The position numbers were made by a program, and so were the translations under genes. Below are positions 25,820-34,311 of a stretch of DNA of 64,000 nucleotides, in pieces (positions within the stretch are counted from its first letter, which is position 1; every line of letters begins with the position of its first letter). The notes under the pieces are model-generated. The model was not told the origin of the DNA and searched no databases. It saw nothing but the letters and a program-made list of their open reading frames with translations. Source of the DNA: Streptomyces spinosus (GTDB taxonomy: Bacteria; Actinomycetota; Actinomycetes; Streptomycetales; Streptomycetaceae); NCBI RefSeq assembly GCF_020400655.1, contig NZ_JAINRC010000025.1:52284-116283 (forward strand), given 5' to 3'.

Positions 25820-25838
25820 CCGGCCGGGCGGGGAGAAA

Positions 25839-25908
25839 CGCCGGGGGCGCCGGTCCCACCCGGGTACGCGTTGCGCGCGTACCGACGGCAGGACCGGCGC
25901 CCCCGGCG
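25839..25908. terminator. Bidirectional cruciform-type terminator
   Basis: Perfect 18-bp arms (25839-25856 with 25891-25908). The 34-nt loop has its own inverted repeat, GGTACGCG/CGCGTACC. It lies between the convergent TetR and small membrane protein genes. Confidence 0.8.
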
Positions 25909-25925
25909 AACGGACCGACGGTCGC

Positions 25926-26216
25926 TCAGGCCTTGGCCCGGGCGTCGGACTGGACGTTGATGTTGGACGAGGTGGTGTCCTTCTTGGCCCGGGACTTGTC
26001 GAGGGCCATCACCAGACCGGCGATGACCAGGAACAGCACCACCGGGGCGAACACGTAGAGGCCCAGCGTCTCGATGACGCTCAGGCCCTTGCCGGGGTCG
26101 TCACCGTCGTCGCGGGTCAGCGCGAGCGCGGGGGACGACATGAGCAGCATCATCAGCGTCGTACCGGCGGCCAGGGCGCCGGCGCGCAGGGCGTTCTTCT
26201 TGTCCACGGTAGTCAC
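25926..26216 (-). CDS. Small exported single-pass membrane protein of unknown function
   Basis: 96 residues: signal peptide (1-34, LMMLLMSSPALA), a short outer loop (TRDDGDDPGKGLSVIE), one TM helix (LYVFAPVVLFLVIAGLVMAL) and a polar tail ending NINVQSDARAKA. The start is GTG 26216; GTG 26207 is possible, and neither has a clear RBS, so the transcript may be leaderless. I do not recognise a family. It stands alone before the malQ operon on the same strand. Confidence 0.7.
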   Translation of the reverse strand: MTTVDKKNALRAGALAAGTTLMMLLMSSPALALTRDDGDDPGKGLSVIETLGLYVFAPVVLFLVIAGLVMALDKSRAKKDTTSSNINVQSDARAKA

Positions 26217-26284
26217 GTTAGCGAACCGCCGTCGGGGCCGCGCGGCCGGGGTGCCCGTACGGGGCGGGGGCGGTGCGGGGGCGG

Positions 26285-28357
26285 TCAGCGCAGCACCTCC
26301 AGCAGGGCCCTGAGCCGGGGCGAGGCCACCAGTTCCTCCAGCGGTACCGGGCGGCCTTCGGCGTCGGCGACCGGCAGCCGCCAGTTCGGGTACTGGTCCC
26401 AGGTGCCCGGCAGGTTCTGCGGGCGGCGGTCGCCGACGCCGTCCGGGAGCCAGACGCCGACCAGCCGGGCGGGGGTGCGCAGCAGGAAGCGGTGGACGGC
26501 GCGGATCTCCTCCTCCTCGTCGGAGCCGGGCGGTCCGGCCGCCGGGCTGTCCAGCAGACCGAGGCTGCCGAGCAGGGCGAGCCACTCCGCGGTGTCGGCG
26601 GCGGCCTCCGCGCGTTCCTCGGCGGCCGAGCGGGTCAGCAGGCCGAGGCGGTCGCGCAGTTCGACGTGGTCGCCGGTGAGCCGGGCGGCGGTGGGCGGCA
26701 GGTCGTGGGTGGTGGCGGTGGCCAGGCAGTCGGCGCGCCAGCGGTCGGGCGGCAGCGGGTGGCCGTCGCCCTCCCAGTCCCGTTCGAACCAGAGCACGGA
26801 GGTGCCGAGCACCCCGCGCCGCTGGAGCGTCTCGCGCACGCCGGGTTCGACGGTGCCGAGGTCCTCGCCGATGACGACGGCGCCCGCGCGGGCCGCCTCC
26901 AGGGCCAGGACTGCGAGCATGGCCTCGGCGTCGTAGCGGACGTAGGTGCCCTCGGTGGGCGGGCTGCCCTGGGGGACCCACCAGAGCCGGAACAGGCCCA
27001 TGACGTGGTCGATGCGCAGCGCGCCGGCGTAGCGGAACAGGGCGCGCAGGAGGTCGCGGTAGGGGGCGTGGCCGGTCGCGGCGAGCCGGTCGGGGCGCCA
27101 GGGCGGCAGGCCCCAGTCCTGGCCGCGGGCGTTGAAGGCGTCGGGCGGGGCGCCGACGGACATCCCGGCGGCGAACACGTCCTGCTGGGCCCAGGCGTCG
27201 GCACCGGCCGGGTGCACGCCGACGGCGAGGTCGTGCACGATCCCGACCGGCATGCCGGCCTCGCGGGCGGCGCGCTGGGCGGCGCGCAGCTGGCCGTCGG
27301 TGAGCCAGGCGAGGCGGGTGTGGAACTCCACCCGGTCGGCGAGGTCGCGCCGGGCCCGGGCGGTCGCGTCCGAGCGGGGGTCGCGCAGCCCGTCCGGCCA
27401 GTGGTGCCAGTCGGAGCCGTGGACCTCGGCGAGGGCGCACCAGGTGGCGTGGTCGTCCAGGGCGCGGCCGTGGGTGGCGCGGAAGGCGTCGTAGGCGGCC
27501 TGGCGGCCGGGCGCGAGGGGGACCCGCGCGACCAGTTCCAGCGCCTGTCGCTTCAGCTCCCACACGGCGTCGCGGTCGATGAGGGCGCCCTTGTCCAGGA
27601 CGTCGGCGCGCAGCCGCCCGGCCTGCTCCAGCAGCCCGGCGAGCCGCTCGCGGTCCTCGGCGTACGCGTATTCGGGGACGTCCTCGACCCGCAGGTGGAC
27701 GGGGTCGGGGAAGCGGCGGGAGGAGGGGCGGTACGGGGAGGGGTCGGTGGGGGCGCCGGGTACGGCCGCGTGCAGCGGGTTGACCTGGACGAACCCGGCA
27801 CCGGCGGTGCGTCCGGCCCAGCCGGCCAGCTCGGCGAGGTCGGCGAGGTCGCCCATGCCCCAGGAGCGGTGGGAGAGCAGGGAGTAGAGCTGGACGAGGA
27901 GGCCGTAGGAGCGGCCGGGCGGGGCGGGCAGCCGGTCCGGGGCGACGACGAGGCACGCCTCGCCGGTCCGCCCGTCGGGCGCGGTGGCGGTCAGCCGGTG
28001 GACACCCGGCGGGAGGTCGTCGGCGCCGTCCCGTTCCGCGCCGTCCTCGGTCTCGACGCGCAGCCGGGTGCCGGGGGGCAGTGCGGTGAGGGCGGCGGGC
28101 GGTTCCTCGCCGGCCCACCGGACCACCGTCGGCGGCAGCAGGCGCTCGCGCAGCTCGCGTTCCCGGGCGGCGAGGGCGGCGCGCACGGCGTCCGGGCCGG
28201 CCGCGTCGACGCCGAGGGCGGCGAGGGCGGCGGTCACGGCGGAGGCGGAGACCTGGACGGTACGGTCCGGGGCGGGGCGGTAGGAGGTGGCGACCCCGTG
28301 CAGCTCGGCGAGCCGGGCGAGGTCCTCGGTGGGGTGCTCGTCGGGCGCCGCGGCCAT
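26285..28357 (-). CDS. malQ: 4-alpha-glucanotransferase (amylomaltase, GH77)
   Basis: 690 residues. It transfers alpha-1,4-glucan segments in maltodextrin and glycogen metabolism. The GH77 catalytic residues are Asp450 (LRIDHVMGLFR, nucleophile), Glu498 (VIGEDLGT, acid/base) and Asp552 (TTHDLPPT). Substrate loops SWGMGDLADL and NPLHAAVPG are present. The extended N-terminal domain of about 150 residues is usual in actinobacterial MalQ. It starts immediately after the stop of the small gene 28358-28603, so the two are co-translated. Confidence 0.95.
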   Translation of the reverse strand: MAAAPDEHPTEDLARLAELHGVATSYRPAPDRTVQVSASAVTAALAALGVDAAGPDAVRAALAARERELRERLLPPTVVRWAGEEPPAALTALPPGTRLRVETEDGAERDGADDLPPGVHRLTATAPDGRTGEACLVVAPDRLPAPPGRSYGLLVQLYSLLSHRSWGMGDLADLAELAGWAGRTAGAGFVQVNPLHAAVPGAPTDPSPYRPSSRRFPDPVHLRVEDVPEYAYAEDRERLAGLLEQAGRLRADVLDKGALIDRDAVWELKRQALELVARVPLAPGRQAAYDAFRATHGRALDDHATWCALAEVHGSDWHHWPDGLRDPRSDATARARRDLADRVEFHTRLAWLTDGQLRAAQRAAREAGMPVGIVHDLAVGVHPAGADAWAQQDVFAAGMSVGAPPDAFNARGQDWGLPPWRPDRLAATGHAPYRDLLRALFRYAGALRIDHVMGLFRLWWVPQGSPPTEGTYVRYDAEAMLAVLALEAARAGAVVIGEDLGTVEPGVRETLQRRGVLGTSVLWFERDWEGDGHPLPPDRWRADCLATATTHDLPPTAARLTGDHVELRDRLGLLTRSAAEERAEAAADTAEWLALLGSLGLLDSPAAGPPGSDEEEEIRAVHRFLLRTPARLVGVWLPDGVGDRRPQNLPGTWDQYPNWRLPVADAEGRPVPLEELVASPRLRALLEVLR

Positions 28358-28603
28358 CTACAGCCCCGGCGCGAAGGAGTCCGGGACCGGGTCGGACTCG
28401 CTGGTCAGCGGGGCGGCCTCGGCGATCGGGGGCTCACTGGTCAGGGGCTCGGCGTCGGGCAGCGGCGGCTCGCTGGTCAGCGGTGCCTCTGCGCAGGCGC
28501 TCTCCGCGCTGAACACGCACAGCGCCGTCGTACCGGTCTCGGCGGACGGCTCCGCCACGGGTTTGAGCTGGGCCGGGATCGTGAGTCGGGCCGGTGCGGC
28601 CAC
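28358..28603 (-). CDS. Small Pro/Glu/Ser-rich protein ahead of malQ
   Basis: 81 residues with no signal or TM. Three PLTSE modules (APLTSEPPLPDAEPLTSEPP, then AAPLTSESDP) follow a segment with two Cys (LCVFSAESACAE). GTG 28603 has an ideal AGGAGG 5 nt upstream, and the stop abuts the malQ ATG with no gap, so it is very likely translated. No family is recognised. The acidic proline repeats suggest an unstructured adaptor or leader; function unknown. Confidence 0.65.
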   Translation of the reverse strand: MAAPARLTIPAQLKPVAEPSAETGTTALCVFSAESACAEAPLTSEPPLPDAEPLTSEPPIAEAAPLTSESDPVPDSFAPGL

Positions 28604-28741
28604 GGGGGCCTCCTAGGGGAGTGCGCGGATGGTGCGGCTCGGACGGGTCACGGCAGGCCTACCCCGTGAGCCCGCGGCCACGCGCGGCAAAAGACGGCGC
28701 CGGGGTGATCCGGTTCCGGTCCGGTGACCGATAGAGGGGGT

Positions 28742-29368
28742 GTGAGACTGTTCCGCCCCATGGGGGGCCAGCGGGAGAAGGACGACGGGAGCGGCGGGGA
28801 CGCGGCCCTGTTGCGGGCCGTCGCGCGGGGGGACGCCACGGCGATGGCCGCCCTGTACGACCGGCACGCCGGGTGGCTGCACGCGCGGCTGACCCGCCGG
28901 TGCGCCGACCCCGAGCTGGTGCGGGAGGTGCTCCAGGAGACGTTCGTCACGGTGTGGCGGTCGGCGGCCGGGCACCGCGGGCAGGAGGCGGGCGGCTGGC
29001 TGTGGACGATCGCCGCGCGCCGGCTGGTCGACGCGCGGCGGGCACAGGAGCGGGCCGGGCGGGTAGCGGGACCGCTGCCGGAGCTGGAGTCCTCCGGGCG
29101 GTACGGGTCCGCCGCCGCGCCGTCCGCCGAGGACCGGGTGCTGGCGGGTCTGGAGTACGGCGACGTGGGCACCGCGCTGGACCGGATCTCCCCCGAGCTG
29201 CGGGAGGTGCTGCGGGCCACGGTCGTCGACGGACTGAGCACCCGTGAGGCGGCCCGGCTCCTCGGCATCCCGGAGGGCACCGTCAAGTCCCGGGCCCGCC
29301 GTGCCCGCGTGGAACTGCGCGAAGCGCTGGCCCAGCTGAACCCGTCCCCGTTGGGAGGCACGGCATGA
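28742..29368 (+). CDS. ECF RNA polymerase sigma factor
   Basis: 208 residues. Region 2: MAALYDRHAGWLHARL and QETFVTVWRSA, with GGWLWTIAARRLVDARR. Region 4: PELREVLRATVVDGLSTREA and LLGIPEGTVKSRARRARVEL. The start is uncertain: GTG 28742 (AGAGG 4 nt upstream), GTG 28724 or ATG 28760. It overlaps the anti-sigma gene by 4 bp (ATGA), so the two are produced in balance. Confidence 0.92.
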   Translation: MRLFRPMGGQREKDDGSGGDAALLRAVARGDATAMAALYDRHAGWLHARLTRRCADPELVREVLQETFVTVWRSAAGHRGQEAGGWLWTIAARRLVDARRAQERAGRVAGPLPELESSGRYGSAAAPSAEDRVLAGLEYGDVGTALDRISPELREVLRATVVDGLSTREAARLLGIPEGTVKSRARRARVELREALAQLNPSPLGGTA

Positions 29369-30318
29369 CCCACCGCGACAGCCACCCGTGGCACGTCCCC
29401 GACGACCAGGTGACCCGCTACGCCGAGGGCACGCTGCCGGAGCCGGACGCCTGGTCCCTGGAGAAACACGTGGAGGGCTGCACGAGGTGCGCGTCCCGGG
29501 TGTCGGCCGCGGTCGGCGGCACGGCGGCGGGGGCGGTACTGGCGGCGGTACGGGCGGCGGTGCTGGAGCCGGCACCGGCGGCAGCCGTCGCGGCGAAGCC
29601 GGTGCCCGGCCCGGCGGTGCGGACGCCCGCGCCGGAGGCGGCCGTCGCGGCGCGGCCAGCGGCGGGCGCGGTCGGCAGGCGGCCCGTGGTGTCGCGGACG
29701 GCCCGGCTGCTGTGGGCCGCCGGGCCCGCCGTGCGCGGGGCCTGGCTGCCGGCCGTGCTGGGCGTGGCCGTGGCCGCGGCGGCCCTGTCGTACGGGGCCG
29801 GGTTCCCGGGGGCGCGCGCGCTGCTGCTGGCCATCGCTCCGGTGGTGCCCGTCGCCGGGGTCGCCCTGTCCTACGGCCCGCACGCGGACCCCCTGCACGA
29901 GGTCACCGCGGCCACACCGGGCGGCGGGCTGCGGCTCGCGCTCATCCGTACGGTCGCCGTGCTCGCGGTGAGCCTGCCGCTGCTGACCCTCACCGGGCTG
30001 CTCCTGCCCGCCTCCGGCGCCCCGGCCGCGGCGGCCTGGCTGCTGCCCGGGCTGGCGCTGGCGCTGGCCTCGCTGGCCCTGGCCTCCTTCGTCGGGTGCC
30101 GGGCGGCGGCCGGGGTGACGGGCGGCGGCTGGCTGTGCGCCGTCCTGACGCCGGTGGCCGTCGCGCCGGGCGATGCGGCGGCCCCGCGGCTGGCCGAACA
30201 GCTCTCCCGCTGCCTGGACGGCGTGGCCGCGCAGGGCGCGTGGGCGGCGGCGGCCGTCCTGAGCGCGACCCTGCTGGCGGCGCGGCGTCCGGCGTACGAC
30301 CGCCCGCTGCGCCCGTGA
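29365..30318 (+). CDS. Zinc-binding anti-sigma factor with multi-pass membrane domain
   Basis: 317 residues. The cytoplasmic start has the ZAS motif HVEGCTRC (H-x3-C-x2-C) after a helix, the usual sigma-holding module. An Ala/Pro/Val-rich linker of about 70 residues leads to about six TM helices (VLGVAVAAAALSYGAGF onwards). This differs from the common one-helix anti-sigmas, so signal sensing may occur inside the membrane. It overlaps the sigma stop as ATGA. Confidence 0.85.
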   Translation: MTHRDSHPWHVPDDQVTRYAEGTLPEPDAWSLEKHVEGCTRCASRVSAAVGGTAAGAVLAAVRAAVLEPAPAAAVAAKPVPGPAVRTPAPEAAVAARPAAGAVGRRPVVSRTARLLWAAGPAVRGAWLPAVLGVAVAAAALSYGAGFPGARALLLAIAPVVPVAGVALSYGPHADPLHEVTAATPGGGLRLALIRTVAVLAVSLPLLTLTGLLLPASGAPAAAAWLLPGLALALASLALASFVGCRAAAGVTGGGWLCAVLTPVAVAPGDAAAPRLAEQLSRCLDGVAAQGAWAAAAVLSATLLAARRPAYDRPLRP

Positions 30319-30653
30319 CGACACCCTCACCGCGGCCACGCCGACCGCGCTGACCGGGTCGGCAAGCGGCTGCCAGCCCGGTCACCCGCGACCCGTCCGG
30401 CCGCCACCGGTGGTCATGGCCCCGCGCGGGCGGCGGCCGGCTGTGCGCGTGCCGGCACGCCGGGCGGCGCGGCGGCCCCGGGCCGGGCCGAGCACCCACC
30501 CGCTGCCCGGCCCACCCCCTACGAACACCCACCCTGCCCCTGACCACGGTGACCCGCGTGGCCGCCCCTCGCCCTTCCGGTGCCGCGCCCACGCGCACCC
30601 CACCGAACCCCCGGACCCGCCGACGGGTCCCCGTGCCCTGCCTTGGAGAGACG
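30319..30653. other. Intergenic region with a probable terminator; no gene seen
   Basis: 335 bp of very GC-rich sequence. A stem ACCGGG/CCCGGT with inner GGCA/TGCC (30353-30382) could end the sigma/anti-sigma transcript. GGACCC/GGGTCC (30612-30629) lies just before the ABC operon RBS (GGAGAG, 30645-30650). Open frames here are shadows. Confidence 0.5.
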
Positions 30654-31424
30654 ATGAGTTCGATACGTGTGACCGGCCTGCGGGTCCGGCACCGCAAGAC
30701 GCTCGCCCTCGATTCGCTCGACCTGGTGCTCGGCACCGGGGTGCACGGGCTGCTGGGGCCGAACGGGGCCGGGAAGACCTCGCTGATCCGGGTGCTCGCC
30801 ACGGTGGCGCGGCCGGACGCCGGCCGGGTGGAGCTGCTCGGGCAGGACACCGCAGGTCACCGCGGGCTGGCGGGGGTGCGGCGCCGCCTGGGCTACCTGC
30901 CGCAGGAGTTCGGCTACTACCCGGGTTTCACCGTGCGGGAGTTCGTGGCGTACGTGGCCTGGCTGAAGGAGATGCCGGCGGCGGACGTGCCGGCGGCCGT
31001 GGAGCGGGCGGTGGCCCGGGTCGGCCTCGCGGACCGCATCGACGCCAAGGTCCGGACGCTGTCCGGCGGCATGGTCCGCCGGGTCGGCATCGCGCAGGCC
31101 GTCGTCAACGACCCCGCCGTGCTGCTGCTGGACGAGCCGACCGCCGGTCTGGACCCGGAGCAGCGGGTGGAGTTCCGCGAGCTGCTGCGCGCGCTGGGCG
31201 CCTCGGCGACGGTGGTGGTCTCCACCCACCTGGTGGAGGACGTGGCCGCCGCCTGCACCGAGGTCACCCTGCTGGACGCGGGCCGGATCGCGTACCGGGG
31301 CACGCCCGAGGCGCTGACCCGGCTCGGCGAGGTGTCGGAGGGGCCGGGCGACCATCCGATCGAGCGCGGGTACACGGCGGCGCTGCGGGCGCACCGCGCG
31401 CCGGGTGCGCGGGAGGCGGTGTGA
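30654..31424 (+). CDS. ABC transporter ATP-binding protein
   Basis: 256 residues. Walker A is GPNGAGKTS, the Q-loop lies near YLPQEFGYYPGF, the signature is LSGGMVRR, Walker B is VLLLDEPTAGLD, and the switch His is in VVVSTHLVED. It belongs to the exporter-type (CcmA/DrrA-like) ATPases. ATG 30654 follows GGAGAGACG. It overlaps the next gene by one base (TGATG), forming a three-gene transporter operon. Confidence 0.93.
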   Translation: MSSIRVTGLRVRHRKTLALDSLDLVLGTGVHGLLGPNGAGKTSLIRVLATVARPDAGRVELLGQDTAGHRGLAGVRRRLGYLPQEFGYYPGFTVREFVAYVAWLKEMPAADVPAAVERAVARVGLADRIDAKVRTLSGGMVRRVGIAQAVVNDPAVLLLDEPTAGLDPEQRVEFRELLRALGASATVVVSTHLVEDVAAACTEVTLLDAGRIAYRGTPEALTRLGEVSEGPGDHPIERGYTAALRAHRAPGAREAV

Positions 31425-32767
31425 TGGCCCTCGCCACCGAGCACGTCACCGAGCCGGCTGCGGCCCAGCGTGCGCCGCACCCGCTGCGCGCCGAGTGGGT
31501 CCGGGGTTTCGCCCCGTGGGCCGGGGCCGCGGTGCTGCTCACGACCGGCGTGACGCTGTGGGCGAAGGCGGACCAGTGGCAGGGCGGGTGGTCGGAGACC
31601 GCCGGCCAGGCGCACTCGGTGATGCTGATCGCCCTTCCGCTGGCCGCGGCGGCGGGCTGCCGGCACGGCGGCCGGGAGCGCCGGCGCCGTACCGAGGAGC
31701 TGTGGGGGACGACCGTACGGCCGCCGCTGGCCCGGCTGCTGGCCGCGGCACTGCCCGTGGCGGTCTGGGTGGCCTTGGGCTACCTGCTGACCGCGGCCCT
31801 GGCCCAGCTCGCCACCTGGCCCTACGCGCAGGGTGATCATCCCCACCTGACGCTGCTGCCCGGGGACACGGCCGCCATGGCGGCGGGCGCGCTGACCGGA
31901 CACGTGGTGGGCCGGGCGGTGCCGACGCGGCTCGCGGCGCCGCTGCTCGCGATGGCCGGCTACGTGGGCCTCGGGATGGTGACGGCCGACCGCTCCGCCC
32001 CCGGCCGGGTGCTGAGTCCCACCGTCGGCCCTCTGGGCGTCGGGCTGCCCGTGTGGTGGCAGCCGTGGGCCATGGCGGTGTGGACCGGCGGACTGGCGGT
32101 CACCGCGGTACTGGCGTACGCGGCCCGGCGCCGGGTGACCGCGCTGCTGCCGCTGGCCGCCGCGCTGGCCGCGGGCACGCTGCTCGTGCAGACCGGGAAC
32201 GGCCTGTGGCACGCCGATCCGATCGCCCGCCGTCAGGTGTGCGACACCTCCCTCACCCCGGCGGTGTGCGTCAACGCCCGGTACGCCGGGATGCTCCCGC
32301 AGGTCAGGGACGCGCTGGCGGGGATCACGGGCAAGCTGCGCGGCGTGCGGAACCTGCCGGTGCGGTGGGCGGACCACGGCGGTGCCCCGCACGCCGGCGA
32401 GGCCCAGTTGCCGGGCATCACCCCGCTGGGCTGGTCGGCCGTACGGGGGCGGCTGACCGATCCGGAGCAGTTCGCCTGGGAGGCCGTCGCCGCGCTGGAG
32501 GGCTACGACTGTCCCGAGGGGCCTGCGACGGCCCCGGAGCTCAGGGCGGACGACGCGGTGGAGTACTACCTCGCCCCGACCTCGGCGCAGAAGGGGATCG
32601 ACGAGGACGACGCCCGGGGTGACGCGGCCCGGCGCGCCGACCTGCGCGAGCGCCGCGCGGCCCGGGCGAGGCTGGCCGGCACGGACGAGCGGACGCGCCG
32701 TGAGTGGCTGTCGGCCTACTTCGCGGCCCGTGCCGACTGCGACGCCGAGGGGGTGCCGGCCCTGTGA
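31424..32767 (+). CDS. ABC exporter membrane subunit with large C-terminal outer domain
   Basis: 447 residues. Six or so TM helices (APWAGAAVLLTTGVTLWA; LIALPLAAAAGC; LLAAALPVAVWVALGYLLTA; then three more to about residue 250) precede a soluble part of nearly 200 residues with two Cys (RQVCDTSLTPAVC) and a highly charged helical end. No close family is recognised. Its position after the ATPase makes it the permease. The soluble domain is unusual for a CcmA-type system and may bind cargo. Confidence 0.75.
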   Translation: MALATEHVTEPAAAQRAPHPLRAEWVRGFAPWAGAAVLLTTGVTLWAKADQWQGGWSETAGQAHSVMLIALPLAAAAGCRHGGRERRRRTEELWGTTVRPPLARLLAAALPVAVWVALGYLLTAALAQLATWPYAQGDHPHLTLLPGDTAAMAAGALTGHVVGRAVPTRLAAPLLAMAGYVGLGMVTADRSAPGRVLSPTVGPLGVGLPVWWQPWAMAVWTGGLAVTAVLAYAARRRVTALLPLAAALAAGTLLVQTGNGLWHADPIARRQVCDTSLTPAVCVNARYAGMLPQVRDALAGITGKLRGVRNLPVRWADHGGAPHAGEAQLPGITPLGWSAVRGRLTDPEQFAWEAVAALEGYDCPEGPATAPELRADDAVEYYLAPTSAQKGIDEDDARGDAARRADLRERRAARARLAGTDERTRREWLSAYFAARADCDAEGVPAL

Positions 32768-32795
32768 CCGGACGCGACACGAAGGAGGCGGCCCT

Positions 32796-33398
32796 GTGAC
32801 CGGACCCCTGCTGTACGCCCGCTCCCGAGCGCTCCCCGCCACGCTGGCCGCGCTCGCCGGCACCGCCGCCTTCGCCCTCTGGGCGGCCGGCCGGCTGGAC
32901 GCCTACCTCGATCCCGACCGCCGGGTGCCGATCGTCGCGCTGGCGCCGCTGCTGGCTTCGGCGGTGATCGGGGCGAGCCTGTACAGCGCCTCGGACGAGC
33001 TGGACCGCACGGCGGTGCACCGCTGGTGGCCGCGGCGGCTGGGCCAGCTGACGGCCCTGACCGCACTGGCGGCGCTGCTGGTCGTCCCGGCCGTGCTCGG
33101 CCACGCGGACACCTTCGGCCCGCCCGCCGTCATCCGCAACACCCTGGGCTGCACGGGCGTCACCGCGACGGCGGCCGTCCTGCTGGGCGCACGCCTGAGC
33201 TGGCTCCCGGCGTTCGCCTACGTGACGGCCGTGTACCTGGGCTCGTCCGCCGCCCGTGGCCGGGCGGCCACGGTGTGGGCGTGGCCGATGCAGCCGGGTG
33301 CCCAGCCGGGAGCGTGGGCGGCGGCCCTGGCCGCGTTCACGCTGGGCGCGGCCCTGTACGCGGCGCGCGGCGCCCGCCCGGAGGGGGTCGGCGGCTAG
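32796..33398 (+). CDS. Second membrane subunit of the ABC exporter
   Basis: 200 residues with about six TM helices (TLAALAGTAAFALWAAG; ALAPLLASAVIGASLYSA; LTALTALAALLVVPAVLG; and others). GTG 32796 follows GAAGGAGG. The bases around this start (GGCCCTGTGACCGGA) repeat those around the previous stop 31 bp earlier, so a small duplication created the junction. It ends the operon before a convergent HNH gene. Confidence 0.75.
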   Translation: MTGPLLYARSRALPATLAALAGTAAFALWAAGRLDAYLDPDRRVPIVALAPLLASAVIGASLYSASDELDRTAVHRWWPRRLGQLTALTALAALLVVPAVLGHADTFGPPAVIRNTLGCTGVTATAAVLLGARLSWLPAFAYVTAVYLGSSAARGRAATVWAWPMQPGAQPGAWAAALAAFTLGAALYAARGARPEGVGG

Positions 33399-33449
33399 GA
33401 GCGGACCAGCCGACGCACCCCTCCTTCTCGCAGGCGTGCGAACAAAACA

Positions 33450-33483
33450 GCCCGGATCTAGGCGGAGATGCCGTCGATCCGGG
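33450..33483 (-). terminator. Terminator with the HNH stop codon in its loop
   Basis: GCCCGGATC (33450-33458) pairs with GATCCGGGC (33475-33483). Read on the minus strand, a T-rich run (TGTTTTGTT) follows. The TAG stop (33458-33460) lies at the stem-loop border, so the last codons form the stem. Confidence 0.75.
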
Positions 33484-33994
33484 CCAGGGCGTCGTCCGCG
33501 CCGTACGGCTGCAAGTACGGCAACCAGCGCGGGTCACGATGTCCCGTGCCGATGATCCGCCAGGCCAGCCCCGTCGGCGGAGCCGGTTTGTGGCGCAGCC
33601 GCCAGCCCAGTTCCACGAGGTGACGGTCGGCCTTGACGTGGTTGCAGCGGCGGCAGGACGCCACCACGTTGTCCCAGACGTGCTTGCCCCCGCGACTGCG
33701 CGGGATGACGTGGTCGACGCTGGTTGCGACGCCACCGCAGTACATGCACCGGCCCCCGTCGCGCGCGAACAGCGCACGGCGGGTCAGTGGAACAGGCCCC
33801 CGGTAGGGGACCCGGACGAATCGCTTGAGCCGGACCACGCTGGGTGCGGGGAGGGTGACGGTTGCGCTGTGCATATAGGCGCCGGATTCCTCCAGGGAGA
33901 CTGCCTTGTTCTCCAGGACGAGGATGAGCGCGCGGCGGAGCGGTACGACGCCGAGCGGCTCGTACGACGCGTTGAGGACCAGGACATGCGGCAC
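33458..33994 (-). CDS. HNH endonuclease-domain protein
   Basis: 178 residues. The N-terminal strand-rich part begins PHVLVLNASYEPLGVVPLRR. The HNH core is CMYCGGVATSVDHVIPRSRG, then NVVASCRRCNHVKADR: zinc Cys pairs, the DH of the active site and the Asn. It is widespread in actinobacteria as a single chromosomal gene with no known target. GTG 33994 is chosen because GGAGG is 5 nt upstream; the frame stays open further, but without a comparable RBS. Confidence 0.9.
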   Translation of the reverse strand: MPHVLVLNASYEPLGVVPLRRALILVLENKAVSLEESGAYMHSATVTLPAPSVVRLKRFVRVPYRGPVPLTRRALFARDGGRCMYCGGVATSVDHVIPRSRGGKHVWDNVVASCRRCNHVKADRHLVELGWRLRHKPAPPTGLAWRIIGTGHRDPRWLPYLQPYGADDALARIDGISA

Positions 33995-34311
33995 GGGTGC
34001 CTCCTTGGGCGTCGGCGGCGCGTGGCTCGCGCCGGGACGATCTGCAGCCAGTCTCTCCTCATGCCTGGTGGACGCGCCACCATGTCCCGGTAACGGGCTG
34101 GGAGTGTTTTCGACCACATCCTGATTCATCCCCCGGATCATGGCCTGTTCAAGCCCGCGTGAGTCGCGTCTCTCCCGCACGCCTCTCGTGCGGATCGGCA
34201 CGGGGCATACACAATGCCCCGTTAGTGTGGTGGTCCTGTCCGTCCGGTGACCTTTTCGTGACCTTGACCGCCCGCCGGTACGGACCGCGCAGCACCTGGG
34301 AGGTACCTGCC
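33995..34311. other. Divergent region between HNH and MscS genes, with a hairpin
   Basis: 317 bp without a supported gene. ACGGGGCAT (34200-34208) and ATGCCCCGT (34214-34222) form a perfect 9-bp hairpin with a 5-nt loop, about 90 bp before the MscS start. It could be a leader structure or a roadblock. The MscS RBS is GGGAGG. Confidence 0.5.

Noticed and set aside
30410..31423. Extension of the 31424 gene upstream in the same frame
   Set aside because: It would overlap the whole ATPase gene; ATG 31424 in a TGATG junction explains the start.
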